DNA of 64,000 nucleotides from CAYYUA01 sp964542585 (GTDB lineage: Bacteria > Bacteroidota > Bacteroidia > CAILMK01 > CAYYUA01), in contig CAZIUI010000008.1 in assembly GCA_964542585.1 (NCBI GenBank), positions 1-64,000 of the forward strand. The letters are read 5' to 3'. The notes below the pieces were generated by a model. The model made no database searches. It was not told the origin of the DNA and saw only the letters and a program-made list of their open reading frames with translations. Positions within the stretch are counted from its first letter, which is position 1. Every line of letters begins with the position of its first letter. Below are positions 54,004 through 62,576 of the stretch, one piece after another. A program made the position numbers and the translations under genes.

Positions 54004-54431
54004 CTTTTGGCATTGATTAACTTTTTCGCCAATAGCCAGTTAAGGCCGCCATCGATGGATTTACGGATAAAAACCGCCCCCCTATCCTGATTCCGCTGAA
54101 AATCACTGTAAGCCAGGTACACATGCGTACTATCATCAAAAGCCATAGTGGGATCAGCGCTTGAAAAATTTGGTTGCACATGCAATAGTTTTTGCCGGTC
54201 AGACCAACTTGCTCCGCCATCCTTGCTTACACGTGTTTTGATGGCTAATTGCCCGCGCTGGTCAAAGCCCATTCAGGCTACCACAAGATGGCCTGGATTA
54301 TTTGGGTTTATAGCTGAGGTAGGTTCACCATCAAAAAAGCGGCCTTTTGAGAGATTGCGATCCTGCCCCTTCCCGGCCAATGCTATGAGAAACAGACCTA
54401 TAAAGAGTCCGATTAATTGATCATATTTCAT
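54004..54431 (-). pseudogene. Truncated sialidase-like (BNR-repeat) secreted protein
   Basis: Reading from an ATG at 54431 gives a signal peptide (KYDQLIGLFIGLFLIALA) and the start of a BNR/Asp-box protein: PTSAINPNNPGHLVVA, then an in-frame TGA at 54275-54273 where the family would have Trp, then MGFDQRGQLAIK, SKDGGASWS and SIDGGLNW (two Asp boxes). The frame then runs straight into tRNA-Pro and lacks the rest of the propeller, so the gene is broken twice. The open frame downstream of the TGA (54272-53949) includes translated tRNA and is not a separate gene. Confidence 0.75.
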
Positions 54432-54649
54432 CACCTAAACTTAAATCATAAAAGTAAGAATTCTTGACTTTTAAAAAATGGTTTTATGGTAAAGTTAACC
54501 CATAAGTTTGCGCTGAATGGTTGCTGTTTATATCTTAACGGGAAAAAGACACCTTTATAAGGTACTTTTTTTAAGGTAAAAAAAGTGATTAAGCTTTTCT
54601 GTCTTAATTTTATTAATTAGTTTAGTTATAGGTCTACAAGTTAAAGGCT
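54432..54649. other. Intergenic region with alternative hairpins
   Basis: AT-rich leader of the four-Cys lipoprotein gene. ACCTTTATAAGGT (54551-54563) followed by ACTTTTTTT resembles a terminator. The T-tract itself can instead pair perfectly with TAAAAAAAGT at 54577-54586 (10-base stem, 3-base loop). The two structures exclude each other. No TAnnTTTG element is visible. Confidence 0.4.
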
Positions 54650-55225
54650 ATGAAAAAAAATTTAATGCTAATCCGGCCCCTAAAGGTCCTAGCCTGCCTG
54701 ATCCCGGCACTGATCATGGCTACCGGGTGTGGCAGTGATGATATCAATAACGCTACAACACCGGAAGATCCGCAAGACCCTGAAAAGCCTCGATTTGCCG
54801 ATTACCCGGATTATGCTTTTGATACCCTCCCTTCCATAACTTCTTGCTTAAGATGTGTGGATACCCCGGATCACCGGGTGCTGCGAGACCGGAGCGATCT
54901 GGAGCCGATCCAAAACCAAATCGATTTCAGTGAAACTGAAGGCTGTGACAGTGCTGAATTTGTAAGTGCTTTTGATTTTGAAGCCCACATTTATCTTATT
55001 GAAATGGTCAGGGTTGGTGATTGTATCAATTACCTTGCCACTCAGGTTAAGCAGCACCCCGATTCCGATACCTTAACCATGTATATTGATTTCGAGGTCC
55101 CTGACGGCCCTGAGGGATGTACTGTTGAAAATGAGCGATTTAAGGTTGTGGAGCTTTCGGGTGTGGACCCGGATCAACCGATCAACTTCTATGGGCGAAA
55201 AACAACCCCCTTATGTAGGAAGTAA
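54650..55225 (+). CDS. Four-Cys lipoprotein, paralogue A
   Basis: The 191-residue protein has a lipoprotein signal with lipobox ATGC (Cys27) and an acidic, Pro-rich linker (TTPEDPQDPEKP). A C-terminal domain with paired cysteines follows: CLRC, CDSAEF, VGDC, EGCTVEN, PLCRK. The segment from CDSAEF to VGDC aligns without a gap, over 27 residues, with the lipoprotein at 56098 (C-x2-A-[ED]..DFE..YL..VG-C), so the two are paralogues. No named family is recognised. It precedes the DoxX-like gene by 11 bases, so they are probably one transcript. Confidence 0.8.
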   Translation: MKKNLMLIRPLKVLACLIPALIMATGCGSDDINNATTPEDPQDPEKPRFADYPDYAFDTLPSITSCLRCVDTPDHRVLRDRSDLEPIQNQIDFSETEGCDSAEFVSAFDFEAHIYLIEMVRVGDCINYLATQVKQHPDSDTLTMYIDFEVPDGPEGCTVENERFKVVELSGVDPDQPINFYGRKTTPLCRK

Positions 55226-55236
55226 CAAATGAGGGC

Positions 55237-55890
55237 ATGGAGCAGCATTCGAAGGCAATGTATCGGGAATACTTTATTCTGGCAGCCCGCTTCCTTTTAG
55301 CCTGGACTTTTATTGAATACGGCATCAGTAAGCTAACCGGCGGCCAATTTGGCATAAGCGAGGCTGAAATGGCACAACCTGTGGAAGAGCTTAGCCTTTT
55401 TAAGCTGGCCTGGTATTTATCCGATCAGCAGCCGTTCAAGGCTTTTATAGGCATTACCCAGATTCTGTGTGGCGGGCTGCTTATATGGAACAGGACAGCT
55501 TTCTTAGGGACTTTTATGTTCATTCCGATTGCATTAGGCATCCTGATTTTTGACCTTACTTACATGCCATATACTTTGGCCAAAGGTTTTGCCTGGCGGT
55601 TTGGTTTTTACTTCTTGTTGGTTTTTTTGATTCTTTGGTATTACCGTTCAATCCTTTTTACGATCTGGCAGGCTGCTCAAAGCCGGCTAAAGGGGCAAAA
55701 TCCTTTTCCTTATTGGGCTTATGCCCTGTTGCCAGTTGCAGCCATTGTCCTTGAATTTTTGGGTATTATGCCGCGATTACTGGTCCATTTTATTATTGAT
55801 CCCGCTACCTATACGGATGCCATGTTATCGACTTTAGCCAAGATCCCGGAATACTGGGAAAAATTTGTAGATGCTTATTTAAACCGCTAA
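55237..55890 (+). CDS. DoxX-like four-helix membrane protein
   Basis: The 217-residue protein has membrane segments near residues 10-27 (FILAARFLLAWTFIEYGISK), 68-90, 95-110, 124-140 and 164-185. The start, with R-F-L-L-A-W-x-F-x-x-x-G-I-x-K, is that of the DoxX/DoxD-like family. These are found in thiosulfate or thiol-linked redox systems and in many uncharacterised contexts. The ATG at 55237 follows GAGGG; an ATG at codon 8 is possible. It lies between two paralogous four-Cys lipoproteins. Confidence 0.8.
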   Translation: MEQHSKAMYREYFILAARFLLAWTFIEYGISKLTGGQFGISEAEMAQPVEELSLFKLAWYLSDQQPFKAFIGITQILCGGLLIWNRTAFLGTFMFIPIALGILIFDLTYMPYTLAKGFAWRFGFYFLLVFLILWYYRSILFTIWQAAQSRLKGQNPFPYWAYALLPVAAIVLEFLGIMPRLLVHFIIDPATYTDAMLSTLAKIPEYWEKFVDAYLNR

Positions 55891-56008
55891 GCAATAGCAA
55901 AAAACCGATGATAGCGGAATTCGGATTGATGAATAGCCAAACGGTTAGCTTAGTTAGGGTAGCAATAACCGCAAAGTACCATCTACAGCAACGAGGCTGA
56001 TAAAATCT

Positions 56009-56034
56009 AAGGCGTGAAAACCGCCTTTATTTTT
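56009..56034 (+). terminator. Intrinsic terminator after the DoxX-like gene
   Basis: AAGGCG and CGCCTT form a 6-base stem around a 7-base loop and are followed by TATTTTT. The octamer TATTTTTG that begins in the tail (56028-56035) also fits a -7 element for the next gene, 63 bases downstream. Confidence 0.65.
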
Positions 56035-56097
56035 GCATATGTAACCCTTAAGATAAAAAATCCAACCCCATAATAAATCAATTAAAAAAGAACCTTT

Positions 56098-56601
56098 ATG
56101 CGAGTCAACCAGATACTACCGCTTATGAAAAGCTTGCTGGTTTTGGTTATCGGGCTTATGGGATTGGCAGCCTGTGAAAAGGACGAACCGGTTGAGCCTA
56201 AGCAAGTTCCTGCTAAGGACCTGAGCGACCAATCAAAATGCCTTTTTTTATTAGGCGATATTAATGAGGGCATGGTCTTCAGCAATCCCCAGCGCTATGA
56301 CCGCCTGGTGGATTCCATCAACTTTGAAACAAACCCTTTCGCTTGTGAGCCAGCGGATCTGAGAAAGGGATGGGACTTTGAACAATACGATTACCTGGTG
56401 TACCACGCCAATGTCGGAGGCTGTTCTGCTGAATTTAACAGTAGCCTGCAGAAAAGCCGGGATACGTTACGCATGACTGTTGAAGCCCGAGGCTTTGGCA
56501 TTTGTGCAACTTTAATCGGCTCTACTGAGGTTTTCCGCATCCCGGCATCCCTGAAGTTTGACGCTGTTTTGTTCAAAACGGAGGAGTTCAAAAATGAGTA
56601 A
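56098..56601 (+). CDS. Four-Cys lipoprotein, paralogue B
   Basis: The 167-residue protein has a lipoprotein signal with lipobox LAAC (Cys26) and a short charged linker. Its domain has cysteines in SKCLFL, FACEPADL, VGGC and GICATL. It shares with paralogue A the ungapped 27-residue block (C-x2-A-[ED]..[FW]DFE-x3-YL..VG-x-C) and a following DTL-x-M motif. An ATG 27 bases inside (MKSLLV) is an alternative start that also keeps the signal. Function is unknown; the conserved cysteines suggest disulfides in an outer-membrane-anchored domain. Confidence 0.78.
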   Translation: MRVNQILPLMKSLLVLVIGLMGLAACEKDEPVEPKQVPAKDLSDQSKCLFLLGDINEGMVFSNPQRYDRLVDSINFETNPFACEPADLRKGWDFEQYDYLVYHANVGGCSAEFNSSLQKSRDTLRMTVEARGFGICATLIGSTEVFRIPASLKFDAVLFKTEEFKNE

Positions 56602-56747
56602 AAAAACTTGTAAGCCATAAACCTTTCTCTCAATTCCATGACCCTACCTTACAACTTTACTACTACCTTGTTACTACTTGCTACATTTATTTCAACCACA
56701 TTTTAACTCCATTTCTCCTCAACCGCTCTGAAACTCTTGATTCTAAG

Positions 56748-58296
56748 TCATTCCTTGATGATTTGCCGGGAATAGGTATGGCTCGGGGTTGCCACTTTTA
56801 ACAGGTAAGCCCCTTTAGCCAAATCGCTTAAATCAAGCGTTATTTCCCCTTTTGCTTGATTAAGGTTTTGTTGGGGTAAAGCTTTGATGGTTTGGCCGGT
56901 TAGGTCCGCAAGGGAGATTTGAGCGTTAGAAGGGTTAGCAACATTTAAGGAAACGGTCGTCTTTGGCCCCGCCGGATTGGGATAAACGGTTACCGCCGGC
57001 TTTGCGCTTAGCTGGCCAATACCAGTACTACCGGTTTTTTCAATTTTATAAAGCTCATTACCCGCTGTAGTATAGTCAGCAGCGTAATACAAAGCCTGAT
57101 CCCATTGAGTAATTACTAATCTAAAAGCGGGATTACTTTCCGGGGCAATGGCGGGTGCTACGACAGCCAACGTATCTTTTTTTGCATCATAGCTCCAAAA
57201 TTGCCTGCCCATAGGAGACCCATCTACTGCCGTGAAGTAAAGTTTTCCATTGTAAGCAATGAAACGAAAAGGATTACTGTCTCCGTTGGAATTGATGTCT
57301 TTGACCATTTGGGTACCGGCTGTAGTACCATCGGTTGTCCATAGTTCAGATCCATCAGAGCCATTAGCAGCCTCAAAATACAATTGACCATCATAAATGG
57401 TCAAAGAAGAAATATTAGCATTGCCATTGGGATTGATGTCTTTGACCATTTGGGTGCCGTTTGTGGTCCCATCGGTCACCCATAATTCATAACCATCGGT
57501 TCTATTACGAGCTGAAAAATACAACTTGCTATCAAAAGTTGTCATTTCAATAGGGTTACCGTCTCCATTGGTATTGATATCCTTGATCATTTGGGTGCCA
57601 GAGGTAGTCCCATCGGTCACCCATAGCTCATCTCCATCAGTACCATTGTTAGCCTGGAAATACAACTTACCATCATGATTGGCAAATTCATTAGGCCTAC
57701 CAGCTCCATTTGGGTTGATATCCTTGACTAATTGGGTTCCGGCGGTGGTCCCATCAGTTACCCATAATTCCGATCTGGTTTTTCGATTAAAAGCGGTAAA
57801 ATACAATTGACCATCATAAATGGTCAAAGAAGAAATATTAGCATTGCCATTGGGATTGATGTCTTTGACCATTTGGGTACCGGCTGTAGTACCATCGGTT
57901 GTCCATAGTTCAGATCCATCAGAGCCATTAGCAGCCTCAAAATACAATTGACCATCATAAATGGTCAAAGAAGAAATATTAGCATTGCCATTGNNNNNNN
58001 NNNNNNNNNNNNNNNNNNNNNNNNNNNNNNNNNNNNNNNNNNNNNNNNNNNNNNNNNNNNNNNNNNNNNNNNNNNNNNNNNNNNNNNNNNNNNGTAGTCC
58101 CATCGGTCACCCATAGCTCATCTCCATCAGTACCATTGTTAGCCTGGAAATACAACTTACCATCATGATTGGCAAATTCATTAGGGCTACCATCTCCATT
58201 TGGGTTGATATCCTTAACCAGTTCCGGTTCCTGGGCTTGCAGGGAATAGCAACCGAGTAATATTAAAATAAATGTATAAAAATTAAAATTTTGCAT
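56748..58296 (-). CDS. ELWxxDGT-repeat T9SS-secreted protein (interrupted by assembly gap)
   Basis: A signal peptide starts at the ATG at 58296 (MQNFNFY..LQAQ). At least six 47-residue repeats follow (NPNGNANISSLTIYDGQLYF, ELWTTDGTTAGTQMVKDIN), then a closing region and a T9SS type A sorting domain (PNPAGPKTTVSL, LADLTGQTI, SDLAKGAYLLKV, SRQIIKE). A run of 100 N (57994-58093) splits it; the frames on either side differ, so the gap size is arbitrary and the gene is probably intact in the cell. The stop is TGA, showing TGA is a normal stop here. Repeats of this type form beta-propeller-like surface proteins. Confidence 0.85.
57160..58240 (-). repeat. 141-bp tandem coding repeats
   Basis: The repeat period is 141 bases (47 codons). 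The copies at 57297-57433 and 57861-57993 look identical and are exactly 564 bases apart (four units). The block at 57606-57690 is repeated beside the gap at 58094-58180. Near-identity suggests recent expansion or gene conversion and explains the assembly gap. Confidence 0.85.
57994..58093. other. Assembly gap (100 N)
   Basis: Exactly 100 undetermined bases, a standard placeholder size, within near-identical repeats. The true number of repeat units is unknown. Confidence 0.99.
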
Positions 58297-58792
58297 AAAA
58301 AGCTTTTTTTTAAGACAGCCGAATCAAAGCTAAAAAAATATTTGCTCATAAGTCACTCAATATTAAACGCTTTTGCAAGTCCTAGCTTAAATATAATCCC
58401 GCTTTTCCAGTTTTAAACCCCAATTTCAATAAAATACGGATGCCTACTGCTATCAAACCTGTTTCTATTTTACTTCAATAAGGGTTGACTGATAGGGTGT
58501 TTGCCTGCAAGTTTTGAATGTTTTTTAATCGTAGTTCATTGTACCCCTTCAATCATAGGAACTTGAACATTCCAACCGTATTTCCTTTCTTAGGTGCAAG
58601 ACACAAGATGGGTACTGAGAATTGATTACTGATTGCTTGTCCGGCCCCTGGCGGATTGAGACGGATTTGAGGCTACAACCTTATTTTTATAATATTTCAA
58701 CCTTATTTCTACTGGATTTTAACGTTAGTTCAATTGTATTACCACCTATTCCTACGTTGATACAGGTTTACAATGGCATTTCATTTATTTTG
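58297..58792. other. Stretch without recognisable genes
   Basis: About 500 AT-rich bases upstream of the repeat-protein gene. Apart from the -7 candidate at 58325, I find no gene, RNA or clear hairpin. A plus-strand open frame at 58622-58903 has no protein-like features and partly overlaps the DUF2207-like relic. Confidence 0.5.
58325..58332 (-). promoter_or_regulatory. Candidate -7 element for the ELWxxDGT-repeat gene
   Basis: On the minus strand TAGCTTTG matches the consensus, 29 bases before the ATG at 58296. The nearest TTG box is 25 bases upstream, a little beyond the preferred range. Confidence 0.4.
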
Positions 58793-59381
58793 CTAATCAG
58801 CACCCCCGACACCCGTAGCGGTAATAGCAACTGCCACTGTGGCTGCAAAAACCGTATTCTTGATTTGGCCCACCGCTGCCTGGGTATTTTACATACCGTC
58901 TAAAAAGTAGGGTTCGGCATTCGGACAAAAGGGCTTCACAGTCATTAGCCATTTGTTTAAGATCAGATTCACTAAGTCCCAATGCTAAAGCATAGACGAG
59001 ATACTGGTAAAAAAGGTTTTCAGAAAGGGGTGTCTGATAGTCCTGGTAACGCCTTTCCTTGAGGTAGGTTTTGAAGGCTTGTCAATCATGGTAAAGCTGT
59101 AATCCATGCCTTGTGCGATGAAGAATAAAGAAAGAGGCGATGAAAAAAGGAAGCGTGGCAAATGCCAATATCAGGGTATAGGAGGAATAAAGGATACCCG
59201 CAATGAGTATGATCAATATGAAGGCACCTGATACGCCAAAACCAATGGTCCGGCCTTTCCGTAAAGTTTGATCAAACCATGCGTGTTTGGTCATTGAATT
59301 TTTGATCCCAGTAAAACCCTTATTCCTGGCGATTCTGCTAAGGTTGTGGCAATTAATGACTTTTGTAAATATCCAATTCAA
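58793..59381 (-). pseudogene. Decayed DUF2207-like membrane protein, C-terminal half
   Basis: Minus-strand reading from about 59381 gives TM helices (FILIILIAGILYSS; LAFATLPFFIASFFIL), then TRHGLQLYHD, an in-frame TGA at 59084-59082, and QAFKTYLKERRYQDYQTPLS with LVYALALGLSESDLKQ. This order resembles the C-terminal half of DUF2207 proteins. After LLSEC the reading continues in another frame with AAVGQIKNTVF up to a TAG at 58793, so there is also a frameshift. The N-terminal half is missing. It is a multiply broken gene. Confidence 0.6.
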
Positions 59382-59402
59382 GTGAAGCAGGAAAAACCAT
59401 TT

Positions 59403-60574
59403 TAAGTTTTTGCGGTGATAAATGCAGAAAACGAAGTCTCGGAATCCAATGAAAATGATAACATCTTCTTATATCCCCATGGCCCTAACATTAAGGTTGC
59501 TTGCCAACCAGATTTCGAATTCGCTATGAAATCCCTTTCCAAACCAAAAAAGGAGCATGTAAAGTTGAAGGTTGAAGAAAAAAATATAGCCAATAAAAAT
59601 GCGGGTTCCTATTCCATTGGCCTTTATGCAGCCAGGGATAACCGAAACGCTGTGAATAAAAACGGTATTTTAATAGGAGAAATTTCCAGACCAGGACTCT
59701 ATGAGTACTGGTATTCCGTTTATGCTAAGGAAACATGCCCCCTATGTCCGAAATAAAATATTAGTAACCCTACCATTTTGCGGTGGTCATAGATCTTAAA
59801 AACCAGGTGGATGATTTCAATGAGTGTGACAATACCTACAACTTTGGCAAAACAATTAAATCCGATTGCCGTGCTGACTCATATCCGGTACTTAGCACTT
59901 CCGTTGATAATAACAAGCCTTCATTCAGTAACAATGGAGATACGCTGGATGTCACTTTATCCATCGCCAATGACAGTGATGTTCCCAATCCTTCAACTAT
60001 TGAGGTCGCCTCTTACCTTTCTAAGGATAAAAACTTAGATACCAGGGCTATAGGCTCTGACATCAAATTGGGGAGTAAAAAATTTACTCGAACCATTGCT
60101 AATGCTAACAACCAGTACAATCAATTGGCTGAGATCAACTTTTGTAAAGAATTATAAAAATTTTATAGCTCATAAAAAATAGCGATTACTACTAAGATGT
60201 TTTTGTAGACCCCAAAGGAACCGTAATGGATGAATACTTTCCGAATAACGATGGTATACTAAAAAAGAGCCCACATATTACGGTTAATACGGATATGGCT
60301 CCAACAGGTGTAAATAACTTTTCTGGTACCGAATCGTTTCTGGCGCACCCCAATCCAGTCCAGAACAGGCTTACCCTGGCGCTTCCTAAGTTTAGCTCAA
60401 TCCTCCATACAGACCTGCAATCTTTTGACGGAAAGGTGTTAAATAGGAAGGTTGTTAGCTTTAACGAGATCTTTTTTGCAAATCACTGACCTATCAAAAG
60501 GCTTATATCCTATAGTGATCAAGGATGATCAAGCCCATGTAAAAAGCCGGCAGCGGATTGTAAAAACCGATTAG
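59403..60574 (+). pseudogene. Fragmented CARDB-repeat protein with T9SS tail
   Basis: Three plus-strand pieces fit one former gene. Piece 1 (59406-59756) has FAVINAENEVSESNENDNIF and ends at ETCPLCPK. Piece 2 (59768-60157) has YHFAVVIDLKNQVDDFNECDN; both are CARDB domain ends. Piece 3 (from about 60200) has FVDPKGTVMDEYFPNNDG, then a type A sorting domain (FLAHPNPVQNRLTLAL, DGKVLNRKV). It shifts frame at six T bases (60472-60477) before LQITDLSKGLYPIVI and stops at 60574. The 5' end is lost. At least three separate lesions make it non-functional. Confidence 0.65.
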
Positions 60575-60642
60575 CTTTACAGACCTTTTAATGCTTCCTT
60601 TTTAATAGCGGTTAGCAGGATTACTCCATAAGCTTAACCCGC

Positions 60643-62273
60643 TTATTGTTTGATTAACATGCCCTGATAGTGCGCTTCATTGTTTTGGATTTGGAGGGGA
60701 TAAATGCCTTTGGGCAAGGATTCCAGGTTTAAGGTTACGCTGGTTTCTCCCGCAGGAATGGTTTGGTCCATTAGGTTTTTACCGTTGGTATTCATCAGTT
60801 GCAGATTGAGAGGCTGTTCATGTTGCCGGGGTAGTTGGATAAAGACGGCATTGTCGGCTGGATTGGGATAAAAGTTGAAAGGTTTCCCCTCCTTCTTTTC
60901 GGATAAGCCGGTGGGGTCATTTTGGATGGGTTTACAATTAAACCCTTGTCGTTCGTAAAAAGCCTGAATAGCTTCCGTTCGGTCCTTCAATTTACCAACA
61001 CTCTTCAGGTAGGAAGTGGTATCGTTAGGCGTGCTATCACGGGCAAAGATGAAGGCCATATCCAGGCATTCGGATTCACCGGCTGCATAATTGAAAGGGC
61101 CGGCAACCCCTATACCCTGGCGGTCGAAGGGATCCGTGTTTTCGCTCCGCTCATGCCATTCACCAGGTTTCTGGGGATCCCCGAAAAACAAATACCTTGT
61201 GGTGTCATCACTGCTTTTATAGCCACTACCCCCCACTGTCATGGGTGTGCTATCTTTCCACATTCCCTTTAAGTAATTGTAATAATCAAAAGCGGTCTCC
61301 GGGTTGCCCGTATCACTTAAATTATTATTGTAAGCTAAAAAACTATTTAATGGCGTATTCAGGAAGGCACCTCCAACAGCCGGGGGCCTTTCTCCATAAA
61401 AGTTAGGCAAGGCATCCTGATTGTTTCCGTTGTAGCCGTAAAATAGATTTCGTTGGGTATCACATCCCGCATAGTCATCAAATGGAAACCCTACATCAAA
61501 ATCTGTAAAATTACCAAGAAAAACATCCTGGTAATCGTTATCCGATTGATTACGGATATTGTAGTTGATAAAAACGGTATTATTCAATGCCGGATTTTGC
61601 GCGCTATCATAGGCATAAAGCATGCCCCGGATTTCTACTTGCATCTTATTGCTGAGATCACCTTCCGGCCTTGTAGCACGCTCATCATTCACAATACATA
61701 AAATCGCCTTATCCCCGCGGATTTTGGGATAATCCCCGTTTTCGGGATCATATTCCCCATTATCGTTACTATCCACGAAGGGAGCAGGATGATGGTCGAC
61801 TCCTAAATTGGGGACTTTTTGGGCCGGCCAGTTCTTGATAATATCAGGCACGGTATAGCCCGCGTCATTGAATTGGGCGCGATGTTGTTCAATCTTTTCC
61901 CGGGTAATGGCCCAAACGCGGTCATACCGGTTGGCAAAAGCTAAGGTGTATTGATCATTTTCCGAAACCGGGCCCGGGGCAAAATCCGAAGTCCTATTTC
62001 CTCCTGGTGTGTCGTATTTAGTCTGTTGGGCAAGGTGAAGTTCATTATCTTCAGTTTTACCCCCAATCCAGATGGTGTTTTTGAAAATGGCATGAATACC
62101 TGAACTTAGTGGTGCTTCAAAAACCGGCTCTTCCCCGTTTTTATTAAAGAATTCCCCATATGCATCCACATTTGCCCGTATATTATTTATGGCTAATGAG
62201 TCCCTTATTTGACCGTTCACCTTAGGGAGGGTCAAAAAACGAGCATTAGTAAACAAAGTAACCCTTTCTGCAT
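60643..62273 (-). CDS. T9SS-secreted protein with signal peptide shifted out of frame
   Basis: The main frame (60643-62256, 537 residues) encodes an extracellular protein with NGEYDPENGDYPKIRGD (calcium-site-like), VFINYNIRNQSDNDYQDVFLGNFTDFDVG and a type A sorting domain (FNFYPNPADNAVFIQL, MNTNGKNLM, ESLPKGIYPLQI). It has no signal. One frame over, an ATG at 62273 reads MQKGLLCLLMLVF, a perfect signal start. One extra base in the six-base tract at 62234-62239 (A on the plus strand) joins it to LTLPKVNGQ. A TATATTTG element lies 22 bases upstream of this ATG. Either a sequencing error or a real slip. Confidence 0.75.
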
Positions 62274-62576
62274 AATTCTGGTTTTTAGTTTAATCAAATA
62301 TAAGATGACGCTTGCTGATCGAAAATAAAACCTGTTTTATGAAGTATGCAGCAAGCCTTGTTAGGATGGGCTGTTTACATTCACCTTGACCAAAATTGCT
62401 TAGCAGTTGTGTTTTTGAGATGCCAAGGTTTCGGTTAACAACGGCCTATAGGAGGCCAAAAAGGAACCGGTTGGTTTTAGCTGCATTACTTTGGTAAAAA
62501 TTTGTACCTTCATCCCTAAACAAAACGGGAATGCCTGCTTTTTGCTTGAAAGGAGTAAACAAAAGGAAACTATTGT
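62274..62576. other. Divergent intergenic region
   Basis: About 300 bases between the T9SS protein gene and the S41 protease gene. On the minus strand 62302-62295 reads TATATTTG, a -7 candidate for the former. GGCCT-N5-AGGCC near 62441-62455 is a short inverted repeat. No clear promoter is seen for the protease gene. Confidence 0.4.

Noticed and set aside
54273..54275. TGA read as Trp or selenocysteine
   Set aside because: TGA ends several intact genes in the window, no SECIS-like hairpin is visible after it, and the gene is also truncated.
56028..56035. TATTTTTG as promoter of lipoprotein B
   Set aside because: It overlaps a terminator T-tract and has no upstream box, so the terminator reading is preferred.
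57160..58240. CRISPR-like array from regular repeats
   Set aside because: The 141-base units are in-frame coding repeats with ELWxxDGT motifs, without spacers.
58622..58903. Plus-strand 93-codon open frame
   Set aside because: Hydrophobic but without signal, domain or coding bias; part of it is the antisense of the DUF2207-like relic.
62441..62455. GGCCTATAGGAGGCC as a terminator
   Set aside because: The stem is only five bases, is not followed by a T-run on either strand, and lies in a divergent region.
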